From Paralichthys olivaceus (taxonomy: Eukaryota > Chordata > Actinopteri > Pleuronectiformes > Paralichthyidae), in the NCBI RefSeq assembly GCF_024713975.1, contig NC_091099.1, positions 19,697,501 to 19,761,500 of the forward strand: a DNA stretch of 64,000 bases, read 5' to 3'. Positions within the stretch are counted from its first letter, which is position 1. Every line of letters starts with the position of its first letter. Below are positions 50,817 to 64,000 of this stretch, in pieces. Position numbers and translations under genes: made by a program. The notes under the pieces are model-generated. The model did not search any database. It saw nothing but the letters and a program-made list of their open reading frames with translations, and had not been told where the DNA came from.

Positions 50817-52657
50817 TATTGATGCAAGTAACTTACTTACATACAAATGTTTTTTTACATTATACTTACGTTTTTGCCTGTTTTAGCTTAGCAGCAGCAC
50901 TGTTGAGCCTCAACCCAGTTGAGTTGAACAGTTTTTTAGCACGTGGATACTGTTATACTTCGTTTACTCCAAAATTAAAGGGTATACTCAGGTTTTTTAA
51001 ATTTGGGTAAGCCAGCATAAAAGACTCAAAGCCAGATGTTAGTTGGTTTTTTGACCAGTGGAAAATGAGCTTTAGTTTAAAAAACAAAAAAAAAAACATA
51101 TTGTTTGTCAGGAGTTGGTGGAGAACCAAATTGAGCTACAACGACAGTAAAAGTTTGGACATAGATTCAACAGGTAGTGAAAAAAACCAACCTCACATTA
51201 ATGACAATGCTCCATATTGGCTGAATATGTAAAAAATAAAAAACTCTCTGCAACAACTTTATGAGGCAAAACTTTGTCAGATGATTGCTTTCCTACAAGT
51301 TAAGAGATTTTCCAGCCCATGAGTAGCTCGGAAACTGTAAATCTCATCATGTTAAATGCTGTGGACGGTTCATGCTGATTGCAGTAGTCAGTTTGTGTTT
51401 AGCATTACATCTCTGCAATATTTTACCATACAGCATCTGCAGAGACTGATGGGTCTGAAGGATCCAAAGTTATCGGCTACATGTGAAACTGTACAAATTA
51501 AACCACAACCCAGAAAAAAATTACATATTTCACTGCAGAAAAGCCATCAGACAACGAAGAGCTTAAAATACACCATTATTCTAAATCTTCACATCAGACA
51601 GTGACTCCTTCCAAAGACACTCCACATTTATCATATTTGCTCAAATAAATTGTGGACATGAGACTTCTCGGCTTAGAGGAAATGATGAATCAGAGTTAAA
51701 CTGAGCTCCATTAGGTTTTTTGTTTGTGTTCCAAAATGAAGATCAAGTATTTTTCTGAATGTCGTGTGGTGGCATAGCTCTCTATTCTCTGGTTATGAGA
51801 AATGGTTGGATTTACAGAGAAAGAAATAGTGGCTAGTCTAACAACAGAGCCAAGTAAAGCAAGAGCGGAGGCCAGCATTTCCCATGTGTTCTGGAAGTGG
51901 TTGACCAATCACAACAGAGTGGGCCAGCTGGCCAATCAGAGCAGACTGGGCTTCATCAGGTCTTAAAGAGACAGGATCTAAAATCAAGTGTTTCAGACAG
52001 AGGCTGAAAAGAGGAGCCGCAGTACTATGAGGAAAGCGATGTGTTTTCTGAACATTAGAGGATGGAAACCTTTTCAATCAATAACCCAAATTAAATTATG
52101 AACTTGAATATGAACAGAATAAATAGAATAAACAAAACAGACCTATGCGGTTAATCTTTTTTGCGATGACATCACTACCTAACCTCATCACTTAACAACA
52201 TACTGTATATGCTGTGTGCTGCTGTGGTTGTAACTCAATGATAGTGGATTATTGAGGGTGAGCTGTTTGTCCAGAGAAAGATGAGCTCATCAACATCACA
52301 TCCCAGGCAGAGTGTCATGGGATTTAACTGAATCACATGTTTCTAGCTTCCTCCTATGTGCCTCTTGATGGGTGTGTGAGCAGTGGTCCACTGTGAGGGA
52401 AGATTTTGGAGTTAGACGTTAGTGAAGCAAATACCACAGAATCCACAGATATGAAGGTTTCGGGGTTTTGTCCAGTTCCGAAACGTTCCCTGAAGCCACA
52501 AGCAACCCAACCAATCATTATAATCCTAACTGAACTGCAATTCATAAGATACACAGCACAACACTGGACACTTTTACTTTTGGTTACAAGTCATCCAGGG
52601 TTCATGCTGAAACAATGTTTTGAATTTTTTTTTCCAAAATAAAAGTCCTGATTCATG

Positions 52658-52949
52658 TTAAAGGGACAGTTCACCCAGAAAGGAAAATCCACTCATTATC
52701 CACTCAGCACTATGTCAATGGAGAGGTGGGTGAAGTGTTTGAGTCCACAAATCACCTTTCGTTGTAGAGGTAAACAGCATTGCAGCCAAATCCAATACAA
52801 TCTAAGTAAATGGTGACCACTTCTTCAGACGTAAAAAAAGACAGACAACCTATAATGCCTCCGTACTGCTGTTGTGGTGTCATCCAAGTCTCCAGAAGCC
52901 CAGACATTTACACCATGTTTTTTCATTTTTGGGTGAACCATCCCTTTAA
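52658..52949 (+). mobile_element. Complete TTAA MITE, Angel-like (about 292 bp)
   Basis: The terminal inverted repeats are ttaaagggacagttcaccca and, inverted, ttaaagggatggttcaccca. TTAA is present at both ends. The internal part (tgggtgaagtgtttgagtcc aca) matches the copies at 3462-3909 and 35988-36245. No coding capacity. Confidence 0.75.
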
Positions 52950-53289
52950 GACATGACCAACCCTGGAGGTTTAAGTTGCTCTCATTGTTAATTAAGGTAT
53001 TGAGGTATTGTCCGATGTTTGTTCGCTGTATTTTGTGTTTGGAGTTTGTCAAGTGGGACTCTACTTTAGAAATGTAGCCCCAACATTGCACTTTTGATAA
53101 AATGTCTACAGTGAAGGTGTTTCTGCCTCCAGATTTATTTTCAAAAATACTGCACAACTGCATTTCTTGTGTTACTTAAAGTTTGACCACAATATCAGTG
53201 AAATCTCTTCATGAAACATGATAAATAACAAGATAAATAACTTTTCTTGTAACAATTTCTGACACATGGACTCATAGATATTTGCATAG

Positions 53290-53775
53290 AGAGCAGGTGG
53301 ACTCAAAATGTAGGAGGAGGCGAGAGGCACATTGGCCTAGCAGGAAACAAAAAGCCAAACTCAAACACATGAAAAAAACAAGGCAGGGAAAAAAACAATC
53401 TGATAACACCTGAGACAAAACTGACAGAGACTAAGACAGCAACTAAAGAGACGCCTCGACAAAGACAGACGAGAGGACTTAAATACAAACTGAACTGATG
53501 ACAAACTGGAGACAGGTGGCACAGGACAAACAGGTGAAACAAATCAAGGCAACACAACTGGAGGGAGACACACAAAGGCAGGAAGTAAACAACAACGAGG
53601 GAGATCAGAATTTAAAAATAAAACAGGAAACACAGAATGAAACACAAATGTAAACGGAATGAAACAGAATGAAACACAAATCTTTAAACAAGGAAACACA
53701 GGTAAAAGTCAAATAACCGAAAGAGTCAGTCCAACAAAAAACAAAAATGAATTATCCAAAAGTCCAGAGTCATGA
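53290..53775. repeat. Dispersed repeat with acacaggt/gacaggtggc motifs
   Basis: Purine-rich, noncoding sequence with aacacctgagacaaaactga, ggaggcaca-like runs, aggcaggaagtaaac and a terminal aagtccagagtcatgacaaa. It resembles a common fish repeat seen in many introns. Family is not assigned. Confidence 0.45.
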
Positions 53776-53873
53776 CAAAATAAAAATAATCATAATGTTG
53801 ATTCACACAAGTAAAATCAGAAAAGAGTAATAAGTAGTAGGTGTTCTAGAGTGAGCGTTTCAAACAATGGGAT

Positions 53874-53892
53874 GGTGTGTGTGTGTGTGTGT
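53874..53892 (+). repeat. Short TG tract
   Basis: A run of GT/TG units of about 19 bp, with a second short run just downstream, lies in the lmo1 3' UTR intron. Confidence 0.8.
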
Positions 53893-54322
53893 TTCTCTGT
53901 GTGTGTGTTTTTGAGGGAGTTAACTCAAAGTGTGTGTGATCAGGGTGATGAAGGAACATGTCACTCATTGGAGCTCACTGATGTGTTCATGCTGTTTGGA
54001 CAACAGCAGAGCTTTGTGGCACCAAGGAGAGATAATACTCGAAAGTTAATTGTTGGAATAATTGACAATAGGAAAAATAAAGAATACTGCCATGCTACAT
54101 ACATATCTTTGAAATATAGTAGAATTTAAATGTATTATTTTTTCCAAAAAGATAAAAAAAAATTAATCAACTTTAGAAAGTAATACATCACACAAACAAT
54201 GAATTCATAATCTTTACCACAGTTTGTGGAAAGACTAATAAACTCTCTGTTGCTCCAACATTGACAAAAGTTGTTATTGAATGTCTAATGGAGCTGTTGT
54301 TTGTTTTCTTCTCTCCCTACAG

Positions 54323-54965
54323 ATCAGAGCAGGACGACTGTGATCAGTGGTTTCCTGTCTCGGACTGATCCCTGATGGGACACGTTTCCAGCAGCTCACG
54401 TTTGAACCCTCTGTGATGGAGCTGCACTGTAACCAGCCTGAACATGGATATTTGTGATGAGACAGACCCGGATGGAATAATGAAACTGTGAGGAGGATAT
54501 TTTCCAGAGCACTTCATGTGGACTGGGATGGGATTCTACCCCCCCCCCCTCTTCATTCAACAAAAATAGACTGAACTTATGCTTGCAAATAAAGTCAGTT
54601 GCTCCAAAGCTGAAACACTAGAAGGATGGCGTGAAGCCAGTCAGGCCACACATAGCATCAACCAAGTCATCCATTAGAGGAAAATCCAGAGTTCCCAGTG
54701 ATGTCCAATCATTCTGCCTCCTCTCACTGAGCTGTGTTTTTGTGGTGAACTCCACCCGTCTGGCACGAAGGACGCCCCAAATCAAACTGAAACATATTTG
54801 CAAATACAGTTTGGTTCAGCTCAACAAACTGAGGAGGATCCACTGTTTTATCTCTTCGCTTCTCGACTCTGAAGGCTCGAGTGGGACTTCAAACCCGCTG
54901 TAGCCTTATTTCCACTCTGGTCTCAAAGTGTTATTTTTTTTCATGACTAATAAAAGAGAATTTTA
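54323..54965 (+). other. lmo1: Probable lmo1 3' UTR exon
   Basis: The segment starts after a strong acceptor (tctccctacag) and contains AATAAA-type signals at about 54589 and 54949. No open frame of interest is present. With the donor at 50421 it gives a spliced 3' UTR. The junction lies three bases after the stop, too close to trigger nonsense-mediated decay by the usual 50-nt rule. Confidence 0.5.
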
Positions 54966-55990
54966 ATTTCGGTTTGTGTGCTCATTATTTATGCTCTGAC
55001 ATGAGGCAGGAAATAATATAATGGAGATGAACAGACCTGTTCATGTTATTTAGTAAGACACAGAACAGATCTGGGAACCAAAACTTTGGAAAGGTTTAGT
55101 GGAAATACTCAGCATCCATAGGGAGAAAAGAAATGTGCGGAGAAAATCCTTTTTCCCTGTCCGTTTGTTTGTTGGTTTGTTTTTTGTAGACTTTCGGAGA
55201 AACTACTCAACCGATTTCCATGATATTTTGCAGTAGGATACATTATAGTTCAGAGAAGAATCTTTTAAATTTAAGTGTAGATCCAGAACTTTTTATTCAA
55301 TTTAACAAAACTTGGACAAATCCTTGAAAGCTTTGGCTAAATGGATGTGAAATTTCCCGATGAAAGTTAATAAGTGGATTACACCCTGATCTTCCTGAGT
55401 TTTATTTAAATAATATAATTAAAACAACTGTAGCTTCCAAATAAATTAAATGGTTTATTTTTCATTTGCTTTTTGATTTTGAATTTCATAAAATGTTTCA
55501 AATAAACTTTCATAATGAACAAATTAGCAAAATAACATAAAGCATAATGAACAAATAGAAATAGATGTATAACGACAGGGGTTTTGAACATAGTGTCACA
55601 AAAACACACTGATTGTAGAAAATAAAACATATATAATTAAGACAAAAATCTAGAATAAGCCTCAAAATTAAATCAATCTACCATATTTGGTGCAGAGATT
55701 GAATGATGTGACCGCTCTTCTATTAGAGGAAGTAGACAATGATCAGATAAAGATGATTTACTTTTTAGCAATTAACATAAAGCTAAACTTGTAATTAGCT
55801 TGATTATCTCTTTAATTACGTTGTTTAAAACCCTGTATACAAACAAATATTGCAGATACAAGTGATATCAAAGTTGATCAAAACACACAGATAAAGAAAA
55901 TAAGAAAAAAGCATTCGCTTCATTATTTGCTGTGACGTCAAACTGTCCGCTGTGACAGAAGCCTGTTTTGAAACACGGTCCTTTAGCGAC
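54966..55990. other. Intergenic between lmo1 and ric3
   Basis: The left part (about 55150-55390) is a family A fragment (ccgatttccatgatattttg cag). The rest is AT-rich with no recognisable exon. The right end grades into the CpG-rich ric3 start region. Confidence 0.45.
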
Positions 55991-56164
55991 ACCCAGCGGT
56001 GAAACCTGCTCATTACAGCCGCGGTCTACTTCCGTTGCCTCGGTCAACACAAGGAAGTTGATCCGTGGATCCAGCGGCCGTCTCCTCCTCGGTCCTCCCC
56101 GCGAGCACCGCGCACATCCCGGCGCTCGTCCTCTCACCGGCCCGGCGACCCTCCACCCGTCGCC
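55991..56164 (+). promoter_or_regulatory. ric3: CpG-rich ric3 promoter/5' UTR
   Basis: The segment is rich in CpG and G+C compared with flanking DNA, and continues into exon 1. It ends in gtcgccATGg, a near-ideal start context. The transcription start is not visible. Confidence 0.5.
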
Positions 56165-58448
56165 ATGGCGATGTCCACGTTTCAGAAGGTGACCCTCGCG
56201 ACGTGCCTCGCGCTGTGCGTCGCGCTGCTGCTTCCCAAAATGCTGCTGTCGCGAGGGAGGAAGGATGCTGCGGAGCGGCCGGAGGGTGCGTCACCATCAC
56301 CGGCCTGGAACACGTCCTCCCCCGGTGTGCGGTGGCTCACCGGGGGAGGATGGAGGCTTCTCATTTACTGACTGATTTCAGAGCAGTGGCTTCATGTTTG
56401 TTGGTTTTTGTGTTTAAAGCAAAACGTGTGCAGGACATGAATGTAGATCATCGTTAGTGCAGTTACACTGTCCTCCCTGCGGAGGGCGCCAAACGCACGA
56501 TCTGAAAACAATATAAAATATGTATAAAATACAGGAAATATACGTCCAGGTAAAACTAGCAGCTTATGCCATTTATTACATTTATAATACTTAATTATCT
56601 GAAGGTAAAAAAGGTTCTAAATGAAATGTTACAGTACCAATATTTTAATTTAAAATACTGTACCCGTGTACATTAGCTGTCAGAAAAAATCTATTAAAAA
56701 TCTATATTCAATATATTTTTTTATATATAGTTATTTTTTCTAAAACCACACAGTAATTTCATTACAACCAGTCTGATGTCATTTTGCGTCAGGGTTAACT
56801 TTTCAACTGAAAGGGAGAAATGAGCATCTAGAGAGCTACAATGTTGAACATGGTGATGGTTTAGTATTAAAAAAAACATAGTCTTGTTCTCAGGCTTGGC
56901 GACGTGAACACACCCATATTAATCACCCTGTTCGATTATTATTGTTATTACTGTGTATACAGCAGATTCCTGGACATTCCTTCTGCTTTATACTGTCTCT
57001 GTCTCTCTGCTGTTATTATTGTGATATCATTTTCATATTTCCTCTTCACCTGTCTTCTCCTTCTTTCAGGTTCAGGCCGTTTACCTCCCATGATGCACCG
57101 TCAGATGGCCCCGGAGGGCCGGGGCCAGAAGGCTGCGGGCAGCGGCTACTCCAGAGCCCACAACCCAGAGGCCTTAACCAAGGCGAAGGGAACAGGAGTG
57201 GGGACAGGAGGCAAATCCAACCTGGCGGGACAGATCATCCCTGTGTATGGCTTCGGGATCTTATTCTACATCCTCTACATACTGTTCAAGGTGAAACACT
57301 GCAGACACAATACACAGCTGCTGAGTAATGAGCTTTTAATTTCATTTGATTGTATTTTAAAAATGCACCTACTCAAAAGATACTGGTACACATTAATATG
57401 GTTAAACCGTCAAATACTCACAAATACAACAGAAAACCACTCTGTGGACTGAGTCCTGCAGTCTTTACTTTTATAGTTTCAGAAAGAAAACTGCCTCTCC
57501 ACAGGCCAGACAAACAAACAGGCAGGTTTAGAACAGACTCTGCACTGGTAATGCTTGGTGATATAGCACATAACTGACATACATCAGATTTGTAAACTAT
57601 TTTTTTGTGTATCAAGTGTTTGTAATTCTCTGATTTTAAAGAAGTATTTTTAAAAATCTATTTCAGAAATCAGTCTTTAAACTTACACTTAAAATGTGAC
57701 ATTTATTGTAATGGTTATTGTGTGAAACGTTTTATTTTGATATCATTTGTGGTCATATCGCCCAGTGCAGAGAAACATAAAGTGTGGATGTGGTTTGACC
57801 ACAGACAGACACTTTGCTGTGAGGTTCTTTGAGATTTTTAACCCTGTTATTGTCTCCCTGTCAGATCACATCTAAAGGCAACAACAAACCGTCAGAGAGC
57901 AGGTTTCCTTCAGTCCGCTCGGAGAACATGAAGAGGAAGATCAGTGAGTACATTCAACAACAGTTATACTCGTTCTTTTAGCAGCTTTCAGAACATGCTT
58001 CCATCTCAGTTGTTAATTATTGAGCCCTGAGCACCTGCACTGCAGCTCTGTGATGTTTGTTTCTGACAGTTGCACTTTCAGTTTGTGATCACATATAGGT
58101 CTTTTTTTATTTAGTTTGAATGCTCTTATTTTCTTAGATTTTTGGATAAAAGCATCAGCCAAGGGAATATAATATAATGTAATGTTATTTCCTGGGGATA
58201 ATGTCCTGCAGTATTGCACAAATGGTTTCAATAGTTAAGATGTAATTGTGCGATGAATGACGTGAAAAATGTGATGAAAAAAAGAATTAACAGGTCATAC
58301 ATTCATCTACATCACAGAAAACTAAAGTACTAATCATGATCGCTCCGAATTTTGAAACCTTTTTAACTGGAGGGGATTTTCCATTTTTGCTGTCACTCAT
58401 TAAAGGGAACATTTCTATGGAAATTAGTAGAAGCTTTTCTGTAGCTCC

Positions 58449-58507
<59 letters not shown>

Positions 58508-58508
58508 T

Positions 58509-58540
<32 letters not shown>

Positions 58541-60335
58541 CTGTGTCTGTGTGTGTGTGTGTGTCTGTGTGTGTGAGTATATCACATTTGCGTTAGGTCA
58601 TTTCCAGTCTCAGAAATCTTCCCGGCTGACGTGCACGTTCATCATCTTAGTGCATTAACGTAATGAGAAATAAATTAATGTTGGTTATTTTCTGGCATAT
58701 TGATTCCTATAAAGTGTCAAACAGATGAATGGTTGTGCACTCCTGCTGTGAAAACTATACATTTTCTAAATCATTTCCCAGTCCACTCTTGTCTGTATTG
58801 TAGTTTTTCTGAGCTCAGATTTGTTTTTAAACTTATCTTATAGTTAAAATATTCATTTCCCAGATCAGACTCTGTTTTGACCTCCTGCTCTTTCCGTCTT
58901 CTCCCTCCAGCTGACTTTGAACTGTCTCAGCTGCAGGAGAAACTGAGGGAAACAGAGCTGGTGATGGAGAACATTGTTTCCAGTGCCCACGACGGCCCTG
59001 ACAGGTGCCTGTGTGTCTGTGCTGAGGAGTCTTATCATCAGACGACCTCCTCCCTATGTCCCAACAGGAGCTCTTTAGTTTATCTGCTCATTCCACACAT
59101 GCAAATGAATCCACAGCAATGATTGAGACCCTGTACAGACCTGGTATTAACATCCACCCTGGGTGATCCAGTCACTAGTGGTCAGAGCTGTGTGTCCTCT
59201 GCCACACATCAGGGACCTATCTTCATAGCTGTGCATTCATTCATTCAGTCAGTCAGTCCCTCCTGACTCCACTCACTCTGTCGTACAGGCACACACTCAC
59301 ACACAGACACAAGGGCACTTCATATCTAGGGGTAGGGCCAGGGGAGAGGAATTGGGGCAGGGCACTATATGTGATATTTTCTGTCTGTGGTGCAGGGTGA
59401 AGGGTGTGATGGCAGATCAGGAGAAGAGTCTCCTGCAGCAGCTGACGGAGATAACTCGGGTGATGCAGGAGGGACAGCTGATGGAGGGCATGACTCCAGA
59501 GAAGAAAGCCCAGGACAACTGGGAAGGTACCTGAACACAGCACACACTCAGCTGCTATTTCATAACGTTGCATAAAGAATAACAAAAGGCACAAAGCTCG
59601 ACTCAGTACGCAGAACCCCGAGTCCAATAATCTGAGACCACTGTCTCTTTTGACCATCGCTGTATTTTCAAATACTTGATGACAAAGATCCTCATCAACA
59701 CCTCAGAGGAGGTTTCCACATTATTTGAAACAACATTATCAGTCAATGATTCATTCAGCTTTTACAAAGAACTGAAAGAAATACAATGTGAATAGCTCTT
59801 TCAAACATGGAGAGCTTGACATGTCTCTTCATTTTCCTCAGATTATCCTGAGGAGCCTCAGCATCAGTACTGGGAACATTCTCGCTGCTGTTGTCAGCAC
59901 AGTGAGCATCACCACGGTCCACACACAGAGACGGAGGCCGACAGGACCGAAGCTGCCGGAGGTGACTTGCTGGAAAACGTGCCTGCCGAGGACGTTACAG
60001 GCAGAGTGGAGGCCGAGGAGGCAGAGGACGTGAACACAGACGCTGTGAGAGAATCTGAGCTAACTGCAGGAAGTGAGGAGGACTCGAGGCTACAGAGTGA
60101 AAGTGAGAGGGTGACGCTGCATCAACACAAGGAGCGAGGGGGTCAAATTGATCTGGGCGTCCCAGAGAAAGAGCTGGCTGTCGTCCTAAAGGAACTGGAG
60201 CTCACGCTGAAGATGACGACCATGATGGAGCAGGAGAAGATGGAGGACCTCACCCGGCCTGTGGAGACAGAACCTGCTCACAGTCAGGTCAGACGGAGAA
60301 ACAAGAGAAGGAGCGCAAAGAAAGCTGCACACTGA
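56165..60335 (+). CDS. ric3: RIC3, acetylcholine-receptor chaperone
   Basis: Six exons (56165-56285, 57070-57290, 57865-57943, 58911-59004, 59396-59526, 59842-60335) give 1,140 nt and 379 aa; human RIC3 has 369. A first hydrophobic segment lies at residues 8-26 (TM1 or signal anchor) and a second at about 94-114 (GQIIPVYGFGILFYILYILF). A coiled coil follows (about 142-165, FELSQLQEKLRETELVMENI), then MADQEKSLLQQLTEITRVMQ. By family knowledge RIC3 sits in the ER membrane and promotes folding and assembly of nicotinic and 5-HT3 receptors. The acidic tail holds an unusual His/Cys cluster at 226-243 and a second helix near EKELAVVLKELELTLK. ATG 56165 was chosen over 56171 for its Kozak context. 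It is convergent with psma1. Confidence 0.94.
58139..58185 (-). repeat. Reverse copy of the 151-245 repeat
   Basis: The string atttttggataaaagcatca gccaaggg, then taatgtaatg, is the inverse of the left-edge element. It lies in a ric3 intron. Confidence 0.5.
58452..58578 (+). repeat. TG microsatellite with TCTG interruptions
   Basis: A TG tract of about 125 bp with several TGTC units lies in a ric3 intron. Open frames through it are artefacts. Confidence 0.95.
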
Positions 60336-61300
60336 CTCTAACATGACGCACATGAACTTGAGTCTGGTGTATGTGAGAAGAACTTCTTTTTTTTTTACAT
60401 CTGTTCTCATCAGATGGACGGTAATGTGACAGTTGGTGATAGTTGTTTTTTTGTTAAAGTGAGTGAAGGAGAAATATGTGAACAGAGCAGTTTTTATCAA
60501 TATCAGATTTATCTATCAGAGAAAAAAGAATACGTGGTATAAATATACTTGAGATGTTTAATTGGAAAAAGGGCAGTTTTCTGTAAAATGTCAAATGGGC
60601 AGAAATAAATGCAGTTGATGAAAACTGGATCTGTAAACAAAATAGTGATTGATTCGATTACATTACTGTAATTTACTGAGGGGACTTGTGCTCCCCCCAC
60701 TGTTGTCAGCATGTGTGGACAAAATTCATTCTGAACTTCCTGCAGTCTTCACATCCCAGGTGGATATATTTACTATATATATTTATATTATTTATAAATT
60801 ACTGACAAGGAACTTGTATTCACTTTAACAGCTTTAATGTGAGCAGACAATACGCTGCAGTAAATGTGAGGAAATGGGACAATGCATGTTGGACAGAAAG
60901 TGTCCCTGCTCTCCTTTAGACAGTGTTTGTGATAAACAAATCATTTCTGTACCAATATCAGTTTAACCTCTTCAGCTTGAAATTATTAAAGGTTCTTACT
61001 TTTATAAAACTTATTTATTCACTGTTCAGAAAAGCACCCGAAGACATCGGTGATTAAGATACTCTGAATAAAATGGTTACTCCAATTTCCTCGAGACTCT
61101 GTTTCAGTTATTTTACTCCAGACTGTCACAAGATTAAAATTGTCAACAAGCCGACTCTTGAGACTCTCACCGTTTGTAACCTGCAAAGCTTATTTTTGGT
61201 TAATTAAAAAGGATTCTGCTGTAGCACGTTTCAAAAGTTAAATAAAAGTGTATTAAAATGGAAATGAGTGATGAGGGAGCAGAGCGGCACAATTCAAAAA
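60336..61300. other. ric3 3' UTR and gap to psma1
   Basis: Plus-strand AATAAA signals lie at 60604-60609 and 61067-61072; either could end ric3. The psma1 signal on the minus strand (plus TTTATT at 61306-61311) lies to the right, so the two convergent transcripts probably do not overlap. Nothing else is seen. Confidence 0.5.
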
Positions 61301-61501
61301 AAGAGTTTATTACTTGTATAATGGTAGACTTTACTCATACAAAAGCAACATCATGCTGGTTGATGTCAGCACAGAATATTTTGGAATAACAGTTAAGCAA
61401 GTGGCACGTCTCAACAACAACTTCCCCCTCTAAGAAATTACTCAGGTGAGTCCGGTTGGTTTGAGATCTATAGGAAGGAGATCTCTGGTCAGCTCGCTGC
61501 C

Positions 61502-64000
<2,499 letters not shown>

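Larger units (their letters stand above)
50418..54321 (+). other. lmo1: Intron in the lmo1 3' UTR, with repeats
   Basis: A donor follows three bases after the stop (TAA GAG|GTAATA, donor at about 50421). A good acceptor (ctccctacag) precedes 54323. Inside lie an AT tract (50784-50816), a complete TTAA MITE (52658-52949) and a longer dispersed repeat (53290-53775). I see no coding exon. Confidence 0.5.

Noticed and set aside
56065-56457. 130-codon frame across the ric3 start
   Set aside because: It is in another frame of the CpG-rich first exon; the RIC3 frame has the transmembrane segment and correct splice phase.
58336-58658. Cys/Val-rich open frames
   Set aside because: They run through the TG tract in a ric3 intron.

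Overview
The window reads as nuclear DNA of a ray-finned fish, most likely a spiny-rayed (acanthomorph) teleost. It has short multi-exon genes with GT-AG introns, long CA/TG microsatellites, and many small dispersed repeats of types common in teleosts: TTAA-flanked MITEs, a tRNA-like element, and a decayed Tc1/mariner-type remnant. I saw no bacterial operon, virus, CRISPR array or rRNA.

Eight protein-coding genes can be built exon by exon. From left to right they are a C11orf16 homologue (+, 5' end unresolved), akip1 (-, 167 aa), rpl27a (-, 148 aa), a trim66-type gene (+, PHD and bromodomain only as far as visible), rergl (+, 205 aa), lmo1 or an lmo1-like gene (+, 155 aa), ric3 (+, 379 aa) and psma1 (-, cut by the right edge). 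Most of this set matches the human 11p15 neighbourhood (RIC3-LMO1-STK33-TRIM66-RPL27A-AKIP1-C11orf16, with PSMA1 further along the arm). The difference is that a RERGL gene sits where STK33 would be expected.

Layout: 1-11,200 holds the compact housekeeping end. C11orf16 and akip1 are tail-to-tail with overlapping 3' ends, and rpl27a lies upstream of akip1 on the same strand. 12,600-18,250 holds trim66, head-to-head with rpl27a. 18,250-26,200 is gene-free and repeat-bearing. 26,200-32,950 is rergl. 33,000-44,600 is a gene-poor stretch with a TAATTA-rich block at about 41,670-42,480 that looks like a developmental enhancer next to lmo1. 44,700-54,970 is lmo1, with a spliced 3' UTR. 56,000-61,100 is ric3, and 61,300-64,000 is the 3' part of psma1.

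The genes do not form one pathway. They cover translation (rpl27a), protein degradation (psma1), nicotinic and 5-HT3 receptor chaperoning (ric3), chromatin reading (trim66), LIM-scaffold transcription control (lmo1), PKA/NF-kB modulation (akip1) and an atypical small GTPase (rergl). I found no undescribed biological system. The points most worth following are the candidate lmo1 regulatory blocks, the trim66 gene without a visible RBCC module, the divergent LMO protein, the non-canonical switch residues of RERGL, and the RERGL/STK33 difference in gene order.
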